DNA from: Spirochaetes bacterium ADurb.Bin133
GTDB taxonomy: Bacteria > Spirochaetota > GWE2-31-10 > MWDO01
Reading direction: 5' to 3'
NCBI GenBank assembly: GCA_002070605.1
Contig: MWDO01000019.1
Span: 1 to 52,199, forward strand
Length of the DNA stretch: 52,199 nt
The notes below the pieces were generated by a model that was not told the origin of the DNA, searched no databases, and saw only the letters and a list, made by a program, of their open reading frames with translations. The first letter of the stretch is position 1. Each line of letters starts with the position of its first letter. The translations under genes were made by a program, and so were the position numbers. Shown piece by piece: positions 1 to 8,176 of this stretch.

Positions 1-407
1 ATCGAAAGCGACATCATAGGCTTCGAGCCTGTATAGATGGATGATGTTTAGTCGCAATAGCAGATCTTAATCAAACATTTTATAAGGAGGCGCGATGACA
101 ATTATTAAGTAAGTATAAATTGACCTTTAGCTGTTTTACTATAGTATGTAGAAATAAAGCAGGTTAATTTTATTTTTAAAGAGTTTAGTTTATTCAAAAA
201 AACAAAGATTATTGTTGACTTTTACCATAGATGAAGCTATATGCGGCGCCGCGCTACCCGATAGAAATTCTACGCATATGGAGCTACATATGCGCCGCGC
301 CGTTCCTCAATAAAAAATTGACACATATGACGGCGCGCGAATGCCTTACGCGTAAGATCCCCGCTTGGGCGCATCTATTTTGACACATATGCGTCGGTCG
401 GTCGACG
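1..407. other. Left-edge gene-poor region with CATATG repeat units
   Basis: No full gene is visible. Frame 1 reads eleven sense codons to a TAG at 34-36 and could be the tail of a gene cut by the window edge. A strong Shine-Dalgarno (AAGGAGG, 84-90) precedes an ATG at 95 that opens only five codons before TAA at 110-112, so it is a mini-ORF or the relic of a truncated gene. From about 230 to 398 there are CATATG-centred repeat units, with hexamers at 275, 287, 324 and 386, separated by GC-rich segments of the same type as the array at 37998-38258. No terminal inverted repeat was found here. Confidence 0.5.
230..398. repeat. CATATG repeat array, copy 1
   Basis: At least two tandem units of about 49 bp are visible. 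Each has a GAGCT or GAAGCT start, a GC-rich middle with CGCCGCG, a TCCTCAAT-like stretch and an end in TTGACACATATG or TACGCATATG. The units match those at 5027-5079, 17146-17196 and (inverted) 37998-38258. The array lies just downstream of the TPM gene, which is read towards it. Confidence 0.75.
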
Positions 408-1217
408 TTAGAACGAGTGTCCGCCGGAGCTTCCTCCGCCCCCTCCCCCGCCGCCGCCCGACGACGAACCTGAGTCCGAGTCCGAGCTGAGCGTTCTTGT
501 TTGCGATATCATCTTCGAGTTTATTTTCTTGATAAATTTTGTTTTCTCATTGAGATCGATAACCGCGTGCGACCTATCGATCTTGTTTATCGCAACATTT
601 CTCTTTCTGCTAATCGCCGCGACTAAAAAGTTCGCTAGAAGCGCAAGACATAAAGCCATGAGCGCATTTGTCGCATATTTCATCGGCGTGAATATCCTCT
701 CGCCCTTTAGAAGCATGAGAACTTGGTTGAAAGCCTCGTTTGCGCATTCAAAATACTTCTCTTTGGATGCGTATGCGTAAATATTATCCGCAATCTCATT
801 CGACCTCGTATTGTTTATTATCCTTGCAAACTTACCGTCCGAGTAGAACTTAATCATTCTGTTGTCCATGCCCATGTCCAGGTCCATGTCTATCAGGAAA
901 AGCGTCCCCGACTGATCGCCGAAAAGAGCGCCGTATCTGTTTCTGGCGTACTCCTCCGCCGAATAGTCGTTATAGCCGACTGAGATAAAGGCGGCATGTC
1001 CATACTCCGTAACGGCTTTCATATTCTCGAGCAAATTATCTTTTTCTTCTTCGCTGAGAAGATTTGCCAAATCGTCAATTACAACCAGATTCCCGTTATC
1101 GGCGGCGTACTTTATAATCGCAACCGTCGCCTCGTCCGCGAATGAGGCGACTGCAGAAATAGACGCGAACATAAGCGCAAGTAAAATCAGCTCAACAGAT
1201 CTTTTTTTATTTCCCAT
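408..1217 (-). CDS. TPM-domain membrane protein, YgcG-like
   Basis: This 269-aa protein has an N-terminal signal peptide (about residues 1-27), an extracytoplasmic TPM domain (about 30-170), one transmembrane helix (about 184-206) and a tail ending in a serine/glycine run and GGHSF. That layout is typical of YgcG-like proteins of the TPM (formerly DUF477) family. Some family members are phosphatases, others assist membrane-protein assembly, so no activity is assigned. The ATG overlaps the 3-prime end of the upstream zinc-ribbon gene by 11 bp, so the two are probably co-transcribed and translationally coupled. Pairing of a TPM protein with a zinc-ribbon membrane protein suggests an envelope or membrane-protein role. 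Confidence 0.8.
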   Translation of the reverse strand: MGNKKRSVELILLALMFASISAVASFADEATVAIIKYAADNGNLVVIDDLANLLSEEEKDNLLENMKAVTEYGHAAFISVGYNDYSAEEYARNRYGALFGDQSGTLFLIDMDLDMGMDNRMIKFYSDGKFARIINNTRSNEIADNIYAYASKEKYFECANEAFNQVLMLLKGERIFTPMKYATNALMALCLALLANFLVAAISRKRNVAINKIDRSHAVIDLNEKTKFIKKINSKMISQTRTLSSDSDSGSSSGGGGGGGGGSSGGHSF

Positions 1218-2805
1218 GGTCTGCTCCCTCCCTTCTAAAGAAATCCGGTACGGGTCTGGTGGTCAGGTAGTTTAAATAGTTTATCATTGAAATCGTATTC
1301 GCTAACATTGCAAGCAGGCAGAGAATAGCTATTCCGTAATACCAATAGTCGTATACGGGATTTATTATTACTATTACCAGTCCTATTACGAGTACAATTA
1401 TTCCAAACAGCATTGGAATGAAAGCCGTCTTTTTTTCTATTTTAGCGACTCTATCCTTAATCTTTATAAAGAGTATAATATGGAGGAGTAAAGTTACGGC
1501 GTAGATTACGAGGTTAACTTTCCCCACAACATTCGCAATAGCAAAAAACGCGAGTATTATAAATACGGAGAAGCTGGCAACCATTATAAACAAAAATCTC
1601 TTCTTAATTTCCGATTTCGCTTTTTTCTTTCTCCTTTCCTGTTCCTTTTTCTGTTCTGCTTTATTAACGCTCGCGTTTCCGATATTAAAAATATGGTTCT
1701 CTCTGTAGTAGATTTTCAAAATTTCGTAGAAGAACGCGATGGAAGATACCGTTAGGGAGACCGCCGCCGCCCAGGAGATTGTAGTAGGCAGTATGAATAT
1801 CGGCATCAGCGAGAAAATTATAAATAACGCAACCGCCGCGATTCCCGAAGCTAAAAAAAATACTTTTTTATCTACCGGGATATCCATTGAAAGCTTTCCC
1901 GTTTGACCGTTCATAACGGAATACGCCACCCGGCTTTTTTTCTTCCATGTCAGAAACCAAACCGGAAAGAGATCCACCCCGTACCGGTATCCGTCCACCC
2001 CGGTCTGTCTTTTCCTCTCCGAGTATTCTTTCGGAACAACCAGTTCAACATTCCCGGCTTTTTTGCCAATGTCTTCATAAAAAGAATCTATAGCCGCCTT
2101 TTCAGCTATATCGCCGTAGGTCTCGGGCGGAGTCGTTAGCATATCCGAATAAAACCCCGCAATATACGCTTCTTTAAACTCTTTTCCATCCGTAGTATCA
2201 AAAGGAGCAATCTCCCTTGCAATGCTGTCGTCAAACGGAGACGACGCGTCGAAGCTTATACCTTTGATGGTCCCGCCTATTTCGACTTTTACTTCATATT
2301 CTTCATAGTAATCCCATCCGCCTATCGTATAACTCTTTGTCGCCATGAATTCAAAAGCGTTATCCGGAACGTCAAGTTCATAACTCAGATAAGGGATGTA
2401 TATCCCTCTGAAACTGCCGATATACTCGCCTTCTTTAAGCTCTTTCGGAACGTAGGGGCGATATCTTAGAGATTTCTCATAAGCCCTGACCGCCTTTTCT
2501 TTGGAAATCTTAAACGGAATTATCAGCTTAGGTTTTGCAACCTCTCCCTGTTTCATTGTAAGAATGGACTCGCTACCGCAGTACGAGCAATAAGCCGCAG
2601 TCTGTTCGTCCGAAGCTGAGAGCTCGGCTCCGCAGTTCGGGCATGAATACACCGTTACCGAGTATACCCCCTTACTTACTCCCGCCTCGTTTGAAAGATC
2701 GTAGTAATCGACTTGCGTTTCGTTGTCGCAGTTGCGGCATTTCAAACCTTGATTAGGGACGTTGAAAATCATTTTACCCCCGCACGAAGGACATTTTATA
2801 GCCAT
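1207..2805 (-). CDS. Zinc-ribbon multi-pass membrane protein
   Basis: The N-terminus has a CPSCGG...CRNC ribbon followed by a second CPNCG...CSYCG ribbon within the first 80 residues. A soluble middle domain follows, and the C-terminal 200 residues contain about six hydrophobic helices. The start is set at the ATG at 2805, giving 532 aa, because it is preceded by AGGAG and opens directly on the first zinc ribbon. The open frame continues 71 codons upstream, but that stretch is translated CATATG repeat array. The substrate and function are unknown. The zinc ribbons resemble those called TFIIB-type in annotation, which here need not mean transcription. It forms an operon with the TPM gene. Confidence 0.75.
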   Translation of the reverse strand: MAIKCPSCGGKMIFNVPNQGLKCRNCDNETQVDYYDLSNEAGVSKGVYSVTVYSCPNCGAELSASDEQTAAYCSYCGSESILTMKQGEVAKPKLIIPFKISKEKAVRAYEKSLRYRPYVPKELKEGEYIGSFRGIYIPYLSYELDVPDNAFEFMATKSYTIGGWDYYEEYEVKVEIGGTIKGISFDASSPFDDSIAREIAPFDTTDGKEFKEAYIAGFYSDMLTTPPETYGDIAEKAAIDSFYEDIGKKAGNVELVVPKEYSERKRQTGVDGYRYGVDLFPVWFLTWKKKSRVAYSVMNGQTGKLSMDIPVDKKVFFLASGIAAVALFIIFSLMPIFILPTTISWAAAVSLTVSSIAFFYEILKIYYRENHIFNIGNASVNKAEQKKEQERRKKKAKSEIKKRFLFIMVASFSVFIILAFFAIANVVGKVNLVIYAVTLLLHIILFIKIKDRVAKIEKKTAFIPMLFGIIVLVIGLVIVIINPVYDYWYYGIAILCLLAMLANTISMINYLNYLTTRPVPDFFRREGADHGK

Positions 2806-2836
2806 AACCTCTCCTTTTTTTAAGTAAAAATCTTTT

Positions 2837-2962
2837 TTGACGCATATGCGTCGCGTTACTCCTCGATAACGCGCGACAATTGTCGCATAAAAATTCGACG
2901 CATATGGCGCAGAGAATAAATTGACACATATGCGACTTTGATTCGACGCATATGCGTCGCCT
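2837..2962. repeat. CATATG repeat array, copy 2 (5-prime UTR of zinc-ribbon gene)
   Basis: CATATG hexamers lie at 2843, 2901, 2927 and 2949, in both GACGC and GACAC contexts. Between the first two is a variant spacer containing the palindrome GCGACAATTGTCGC (2873-2886). If the zinc-ribbon gene is transcribed from the AT-rich segment near 3006-3060, this array lies in its leader RNA. Confidence 0.75.
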
Positions 2963-3005
2963 CGGCAAAACAATTCCTGAGTATTGCCGTCTTTATTCTT
3001 TAAAT

Positions 3006-3090
3006 CTTGTTGTATCATTTTTTTTGCGTCTGGTAAATATTTCTTGAGTAATTTCCTCGATTTTTTTAATAAAATTATTCTATACTGAAA
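3006..3090. repeat. Direct repeat A, flanking the TRIC/M20 pair
   Basis: This segment starts CTTGTTGTATCATTTTTTTT and runs to ATTCTATACT. It matches 4944-4995 joined to 5150-5196. The join is exactly where the second copy is interrupted by the inverted-repeat element at 4996-5148, so copy A resembles an empty insertion site. Both copies sit upstream of leftward genes and may carry a leftward promoter (TTTAC, then a GATACA-like -10). The TATACT near the other end also points rightward. Confidence 0.6.
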
Positions 3091-3107
3091 AGTTGTCGTT
3101 ACGCAAT

Positions 3108-3725
3108 TTATTCAACTTTCGGTAAACCCCATTCAAATTTAATAGCCAAAATTCTCAACACAAAAACCGCTATTCCGCCGATAATAGCGGCCGCATATTG
3201 ATTAAATTTTAATAATAGGACAAAAATAATCGCCCCTATTAACGAGGCTGTGGCATAGATATCTTTTTGAAAAATAACCGGCTTCCTATTGGCAAAAAGA
3301 TCTCTAATAACCCCGCCGCCCACGCCGGTAATATTGCCGACAAAAACAATGAGAAACGCATTTCCGTAGGAGACGCCTACTAAAGCTCCTGAAATTGTAA
3401 AAACGGCAAGACCGATAGAATCCATAATCCAAAAAAACCAACCTTCGATATTGATTTTTTTTCGAATTACCAATAAAAACGTCAACAAAGAGGCTATGAG
3501 CGCCGTCGTCGCATAGACCGGTTTTTGAAATGCAGTCGGCGGCGTTATACCCAAAATAATATCTCTGACAATACCGCCGCCTACCGCCGTCGTTATCCCC
3601 AATATGCAGATACCCAAAAGATCCATTTTCTCCCGGATAGCAACAGTCGCGCCCGACATAGCAAAAGCTACGGCGCCGATTAATTCTAAAATAAAAATCG
3701 CATTAATCCCGGTCGTAATTTCCAT
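3108..3725 (-). CDS. TRIC-family (UPF0126) cation channel
   Basis: This 205-aa, very hydrophobic protein has about seven helices and an internal duplication. The first half has an SGATVAI stretch and VGGGIVRDI, and the second half has SGALVGV and VGGGVIRDL. These glycine-rich repeats are the signature of prokaryotic TRIC (YadS/UPF0126) proteins, which form homotrimeric monovalent cation channels in the inner membrane. The ATG lies 12 bp after the stop of the M20 gene with no clear Shine-Dalgarno, which fits coupled translation from the upstream gene. No relation to the amidohydrolase is obvious. Confidence 0.85.
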   Translation of the reverse strand: MEITTGINAIFILELIGAVAFAMSGATVAIREKMDLLGICILGITTAVGGGIVRDIILGITPPTAFQKPVYATTALIASLLTFLLVIRKKINIEGWFFWIMDSIGLAVFTISGALVGVSYGNAFLIVFVGNITGVGGGVIRDLFANRKPVIFQKDIYATASLIGAIIFVLLLKFNQYAAAIIGGIAVFVLRILAIKFEWGLPKVE

Positions 3726-3737
3726 GTTTTTTGATTC

Positions 3738-4928
3738 TTAACGGCAATGATTTTTCAACCAGTTTACCGCGGCTTGAGCCATTGTAGCCGGTCCATATAT
3801 CAAGGCTTCTTCATTAAATACTACCTTCGGATGATGAACCGCATAGACCTGCCCGGTTTCGTCCGGAAGCGGACAGGAGACAAAGAAATAACAAGACTCA
3901 GGGAGTCGACTTGCAATATGCGCATAATCTTCCGACGCTAAGAACGGTCCTATATACTCTACGGCATATTCAGCCCCCAAAACCTCTTCCGCCGATTCTT
4001 TTACCAGTTCGGACATTTCTAAAGTATTAATCAATGCGGGAACGTTAGCGACCGCTTCATATTTTGTCTCCGCTCTAAACGCCTTTCCGATATGCTCTAC
4101 GATTTCGGGCAGTCTTTGTCCTATATGTTCGGCGGATTCGGTATATAAAGATCTGGACGTGCCTTCTAAATAGACGTTTGGCGGAATAATATTAATAGCC
4201 CCTCCCGGCGCATTGATATAGCCCATCGAAAGCGAAGCGCCCTTATTGGAAGGAAGTTCTCTGGCTAAAATACCGTTAGCTCCATTAATGATTTGGGAGG
4301 CTACAAACACGGGGTCGATCCCGTTATAAGGCAAAGCTCCGTGAGCCCCCTTACCCCTAATCTCTATTTTAAAGTTTAAGGCTGAAGCCAAAGCCTCCTC
4401 TTTTTGAATTAAAATCCCGGGCTTTTCCCCATTCGGCCACATATGCAAAGCCATACCCGCATCCGGTTTTGGGTTTTCCAGAACGCCCTTTTCCAGCATA
4501 AGTTTGCCTCCGTTAAGGGTTTCTTCCGCCGGTTGGAATAAAAATTTAATTTGCCCCCGTAGCTTATCTTCGTCCTCTTTAAGCATAATCAAAGCTACCA
4601 ATAAAGATACGGCATGAAGATCATGACCGCAAAGGTGAGAACATTCTTTTTTAGATGCAAATTCCAAATCCGACCCCTCCGCCATCGGTATAGCGTCCAT
4701 ATCGGCTCTCAATAAGAGCGTCTTGCCCTTGCCGGGATCTCCCAAAGTCCCCACAAGAGCGTAAGTATCTCCAAGCCGGCTATATGCAATATCGTATTTC
4801 TCAAGTTTTTCCTTAATTAACTCCATTGTCTCGGGAAGTTCAAATCCCACTTCAGGATTTTGGTGTATTTGTCTTCTTACCTCCCTCGCTTCATCAAAAA
4901 GTTTTTTCGCTCTTTCAAAATAAGACAT
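3738..4928 (-). CDS. M20-family amidohydrolase (N-acyl amino acid hydrolase type)
   Basis: The 396-aa protein has the M20D layout. The metal-site motif CGHDLH lies near residue 100, QPAEE (metal ligand and general base) follows about 30 residues on, then LHMWP, a dimerisation/lid domain, and a C-terminal SEDYAH motif. Members hydrolyse N-acyl or amide bonds of amino acids, with two metals in the cytoplasm. The start chosen is ATG 4928, because AGGAGG sits six bases upstream. The in-frame TTG at 4943 and ATG at 4934 are too close to or upstream of that site. It is the first gene of a pair with the TRIC channel. The exact substrate cannot be told from sequence. Confidence 0.87.
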   Translation of the reverse strand: MSYFERAKKLFDEAREVRRQIHQNPEVGFELPETMELIKEKLEKYDIAYSRLGDTYALVGTLGDPGKGKTLLLRADMDAIPMAEGSDLEFASKKECSHLCGHDLHAVSLLVALIMLKEDEDKLRGQIKFLFQPAEETLNGGKLMLEKGVLENPKPDAGMALHMWPNGEKPGILIQKEEALASALNFKIEIRGKGAHGALPYNGIDPVFVASQIINGANGILARELPSNKGASLSMGYINAPGGAINIIPPNVYLEGTSRSLYTESAEHIGQRLPEIVEHIGKAFRAETKYEAVANVPALINTLEMSELVKESAEEVLGAEYAVEYIGPFLASEDYAHIASRLPESCYFFVSCPLPDETGQVYAVHHPKVVFNEEALIYGPATMAQAAVNWLKNHCR

Positions 4929-4995
4929 ATTCATCCTCCTCAAACTTGTTGTATCATTTTTTTAACGCTTAGTAAATATTTCTTGAGTAATTTCA

Positions 4996-5148
4996 GTAAT
5001 CCGTCGGTATTTTGAGGATTGACACATATGGGACTGCATAACCGCCGCGCCGCTCCCCGATGAAAATTTGACACATATGGTATTAAGGATAAAATTCGAC
5101 GCATATGCGTTGAATTTCTCTCCCCGCGTCAAAAAACCGACGGGATAC
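4996..5148. mobile_element. MITE-like element with terminal inverted repeats
   Basis: The left end reads GTAATCCGTCGGTATTTTG and the right end reads AAAAAACCGACGGGATAC, which are imperfect inverted repeats of each other. Inside are CATATG sites at 5025, 5074 and 5102 and one GC-rich spacer unit (CCGCCGCGCCGCTCCCCGAT). It is 153 bp long with no coding capacity. The 70-codon open frame crossing it is just the translated repeat. Confidence 0.7.
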
Positions 5149-5167
5149 CAATTTCCGCGAAAATTGA

Positions 5168-5196
5168 TTTTCAAAAAAATAAAATTATTCTATACT
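5168..5196 (+). promoter_or_regulatory. Putative promoter of the DUF6485 gene
   Basis: TTTTCA (5168-5173) and TATACT (5191-5196) are spaced by 17 bp, 33 bp before the ATG at 5230. TATACT is a recurring -10 sequence in this window. Confidence 0.5.
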
Positions 5197-5229
5197 AAAA
5201 ACAAATAATATTTTTAAAGAGGTTTTAAA

Positions 5230-5418
5230 ATGAATTGTAACAATACCGTCGACTGCTCCTGCACGTATACCTCGTGTTCCCGTCATGGCAAGTGTTGCGA
5301 ATGCGTCGCATATCACCGTAAAAACGGAGAGGCGCCGGGATGCCTTTTTTCTAAATCAGCTGAAAAGAGTTACGACAGGTCGATTGCCAATCTCTATAAA
5401 GATTATATGAATCGATAA
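5230..5418 (+). CDS. Small Cys-rich protein, DUF6485 type
   Basis: The 62-aa protein carries eight cysteines in its first 40 residues, including CSC, CC.C and a later C in GAPGCLF-like context, plus several histidines. The pattern matches small cytosolic proteins annotated as DUF6485. Binding of a metal or Fe-S cluster is a reasonable inference from cysteine spacing, but no function is known to me. It has an AGAGG ribosome site and its own promoter, and it stands alone between two repeat-rich gaps. Confidence 0.7.
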   Translation: MNCNNTVDCSCTYTSCSRHGKCCECVAYHRKNGEAPGCLFSKSAEKSYDRSIANLYKDYMNR

Positions 5419-5807
5419 ATTCGCGCCCCGCGCGTATGCGAGGGGAAATCGAGGGTTGCGCGCTCCTCATAAAATTCGACGCATATGCGACGCGATAAAA
5501 GCGGGAATTCCCGTTTTGAATATACTAAAACACTAAATCATCCTTCATACCGGGACCTTATTGGGACTCGCGCCGCGCCTCGACGAAAAAATTGACACAT
5601 ATGGGGGCATAGAATTCTTGGGAAGAAATTTGACACATATGTGTCAAATTCCCCCGAGCTATAAAAAAGCGCCATATGCGTTAAATTCCCCTACGATAAA
5701 AAATTAACGCATATGATATCGTCGTAATTGATCGTTCCTACAATGCGCCGATATTCCGAGCTTTCCAAGCAAAAATAAAAAAATTAGCCCAAATTATCAA
5801 AAAAAAG
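5419..5807. repeat. Repeat-rich intergenic region
   Basis: No gene is visible in this gap. It holds CATATG sites at 5482, 5598, 5636, 5673 and 5710, a perfect 24-bp palindrome centred on the third of these (5627-5650), a GC-rich unit fragment (5570-5590), and the first copy of a 35-bp repeat with a CGGGAATTCCCG palindrome (5502-5536). No terminal inverted repeats were found. Confidence 0.7.
5502..5536 (-). repeat. 35-bp palindrome-ended repeat, copy 1
   Basis: Read on the minus strand, this is a TTAGTGTTTTAGTATATTC stretch followed by AAAA and CGGGAATTCCCG. It matches 45178-45212 with about four differences, far beyond chance for two sites 40 kb apart. Confidence 0.75.
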
Positions 5808-5835
5808 TTGAAAATTTAATAAAAAGATGTATACT
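5808..5835 (+). promoter_or_regulatory. Putative promoter of the first dCache receptor
   Basis: TTGAAA (5808-5813) and TATACT (5830-5835) have a 16-bp spacer. The leader is about 50 nt and carries AAGGAG at 5875-5880. Confidence 0.6.
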
Positions 5836-5891
5836 CGGCGGTAGTTTTCTTTAAATATTTAGCGTTTTTTTTAAAAGGAGCGTTGACAAAA

Positions 5892-8081
5892 ATGGAAAAA
5901 AATAACGCAATATCTTCCCCCGATGAACCGGGTTCGCCGTCGAGATATAGGCTTTCAATTTCAAGGAGGATAATACTCTTTTTTTGTTTAATTTTTGCCG
6001 TCGTTTTTACGCTCATTTTTGTTTATTTTACGAGAGCGATTATAGACAACGGAAAACTCGAATTTTATGATTTTGCAGAGATGCAACTTTCGGATATACA
6101 TAAAAGTATTTGTTTTTTCTTAAGCTCCGCGGGAAAAAACCTCGAACTTTTAGCAAAAGATGAATTCGTTAGAAATGCGGACGATACGCTTCATCAATAC
6201 TTTAAAGATTCGCGGGACGTTTTAGTTTCCGAAACGATAAAAAGTCCGACCGAACAAAATCTTGTCCGCATTTTTAAAAGTTTTTTTAACTTCTACCCCG
6301 AATATGCCGAGATATTTTTTGGGACAATTTGGGGAGGATACGCGACCTCCTACGACGGCAAAATGTCGAATAGTTACGACCCGCGAAAAAGAGATTGGTA
6401 TAAAGCGGCAAGCGCCGCCGGCGGCAAACTCATCTTACAGCCCGCCTATCTCTCTACAATAGGCGACGTCGTTATCTGTTTTTCGCGGCAAGTTTTTAAT
6501 AACGACAATCAGCCTATCGGCTGTATCGGAGTTGAGTTTACCCTAAACACAATAACGGATATGATCGCCAAATCAAAAATCGGCGAGACGGGTTTTGTAA
6601 TATTAGCTCAAAGCGACAACGTTATTCTAGCCGAGCCTAAGCGCCCCGACGCGCTTATGCAAAAACTTGACGAATACGCGATTCCCGATTATGCAAAGCT
6701 TGCGCATATGAAAAATGGAGAGGCTTTAGAAATATTCATCGATAAAAAAGCCTATCTTGTGCGGATGTATACCATTGAAAATCTTGATTATAAAATTTTT
6801 GCGCTTATGCAAAAAAGCGAGGTTATGAGAGGTTGGTACAAAACTTTAACGAGCGTAGGCGTTGGCGCGGTTGTAATTTTTGCAATATCTTTGATAATTA
6901 TTATATTAATTATTCGCGGCATCATATCCCCTCTAAAGAAAACAATACGAGCTTTAAGAAACATCTCGGAGGGCGACGGCGATTTAACGGCGCGTTTAAA
7001 TATTCAAAGTAACGACGAATTTTCGGATTTGGCTCGCTTTTTTAATCTAACTATAAAAAAAATTCAAAAATCGATACGCTCTGTAAACGATAACGCAAAT
7101 ACCATGCAAAAAACGGGCGACAATCTCGCAACCGACGTTATAGAGGCGGCAAGTTCGATGGCGCAAATCAACGCAAACATTAAAAGCGTGAAGTTGCAAA
7201 TGACAGATCAAGCAAAAAACGTAGAGCAAACTGTTTTTATAACGGAAGAGATACTCCAAGCCATTGAAAGTACGGATAAAATGATTGAGCGTCAAGTCGT
7301 TAACGTAACGGAATCGGTAGCTTCAATAGAGGAGATGCTTGGAAACATCTCCTCTATTGGAAATATGATAGAGGAAAGTTTTGAAACGGTGAATAATTTG
7401 CATAATCAAGCGGAGAAAGGACAAGGCAGCGTTAAAGCGTTAAATCAAGATGTGGGGCAAATTGTAGTTATGACCGACAGCCTGATAGAAGCGAGTAACG
7501 TCGTTCGCTTGATTGCAAGTCAAACGAACCTGCTTGCGATGAACGCGGCGATTGAAGCGGCGCGCGCCGGCGAGTACGGAAAGGGCTTTGCAGTCGTCGC
7601 AGACGAGATCAGAAATCTTGCCGAAAATTCAAGCGCGCAAGGTAAGCAAATTGTGGAGATGCTTAAAGAGTCGACGGACGTAATTAACAAAGTGAAAGAT
7701 TCCGGCTTGACGGCGGCGACCGTTTTTGACGAGGTTTTTGATTTGATTGAAAAAGTACAAAGGGTTATTGGTCAAATTGTATCGGCAATGCAGGAGCAGG
7801 AAAAAGGGAGCCATGAGGCGCTTAAAGCGATAACCGATATTATGGATATTACGAATAAAATTAAATTTGATTCAAATAATATGATTGAGGGGAGCGGACA
7901 AATTTCCGTTGCAATGGAAGCGCTTTATAATCTCGCTCACGGCATTGCCGAAAGAATGAATGAAATGACGACGGGCGTTACGGGTATTAATAGCGCTATT
8001 CAAAAAATAAACGAAGTTACTCAAAACAACAAAGCAAATATCGAAAATTTGATTGGCGAGGTCAAGCGATTTAAGATATAA
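5892..8081 (+). CDS. Methyl-accepting chemotaxis protein, dCache sensor
   Basis: The 729-aa receptor has a first membrane helix (about residues 25-47), a periplasmic double-Cache domain (about 50-305) with an RDWYKAA motif and a following QPAY, a second helix (about 322-345), HAMP with [11 protein letters not shown], and a long cytoplasmic coiled coil. The hairpin tip ([20 protein letters not shown]) docks CheA/CheW. RDWY-type motifs occur in dCache domains that bind amino acids. The position where these usually have Asp reads GVEF here, so the ligand is uncertain. ATG 5892 is preferred over TTG 5883, since the latter is only two bases from the AAGGAG. It is a close paralogue of the next gene. 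Confidence 0.92.
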   Translation: MEKNNAISSPDEPGSPSRYRLSISRRIILFFCLIFAVVFTLIFVYFTRAIIDNGKLEFYDFAEMQLSDIHKSICFFLSSAGKNLELLAKDEFVRNADDTLHQYFKDSRDVLVSETIKSPTEQNLVRIFKSFFNFYPEYAEIFFGTIWGGYATSYDGKMSNSYDPRKRDWYKAASAAGGKLILQPAYLSTIGDVVICFSRQVFNNDNQPIGCIGVEFTLNTITDMIAKSKIGETGFVILAQSDNVILAEPKRPDALMQKLDEYAIPDYAKLAHMKNGEALEIFIDKKAYLVRMYTIENLDYKIFALMQKSEVMRGWYKTLTSVGVGAVVIFAISLIIIILIIRGIISPLKKTIRALRNISEGDGDLTARLNIQSNDEFSDLARFFNLTIKKIQKSIRSVNDNANTMQKTGDNLATDVIEAASSMAQINANIKSVKLQMTDQAKNVEQTVFITEEILQAIESTDKMIERQVVNVTESVASIEEMLGNISSIGNMIEESFETVNNLHNQAEKGQGSVKALNQDVGQIVVMTDSLIEASNVVRLIASQTNLLAMNAAIEAARAGEYGKGFAVVADEIRNLAENSSAQGKQIVEMLKESTDVINKVKDSGLTAATVFDEVFDLIEKVQRVIGQIVSAMQEQEKGSHEALKAITDIMDITNKIKFDSNNMIEGSGQISVAMEALYNLAHGIAERMNEMTTGVTGINSAIQKINEVTQNNKANIENLIGEVKRFKI

Positions 8082-8139
8082 AAGCGCGCTTGAAAAAATA
8101 TAAATTTTATTTTAAAACTGCAATTTTTTTTTAAAAATA

Positions 8140-8168
8140 TTGCTTTATATCTATTTTTAATATATACT
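8140..8168 (+). promoter_or_regulatory. Promoter giving an apparently leaderless mRNA
   Basis: TTGCTT (8140-8145) and TATACT (8163-8168) are 17 bp apart. The ATG of the next gene is at 8177, only eight bases beyond the -10, so transcription would begin within a few bases of the start codon. No Shine-Dalgarno is present. Confidence 0.6.
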
Positions 8169-8176
8169 ACCCCACT

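Larger units (their letters stand above)
4944..5196. repeat. Direct repeat B, interrupted by an inverted-repeat element
   Basis: Bases 4944-4995 and 5150-5196 together match direct repeat A at 3006-3090. The interruption is the element at 4996-5148. The sequence AATTTC is present on both sides of the insertion and once in copy A, as expected for a short target duplication, though the flanks are not perfectly equal. Confidence 0.6.

Noticed and set aside
4962-5174. 70-codon open frame on the minus strand
   Set aside because: It is the translation of the inverted-repeat element; its protein is made of the recurring repeat-derived peptides also seen at 2837-2962 and 17023-17274.
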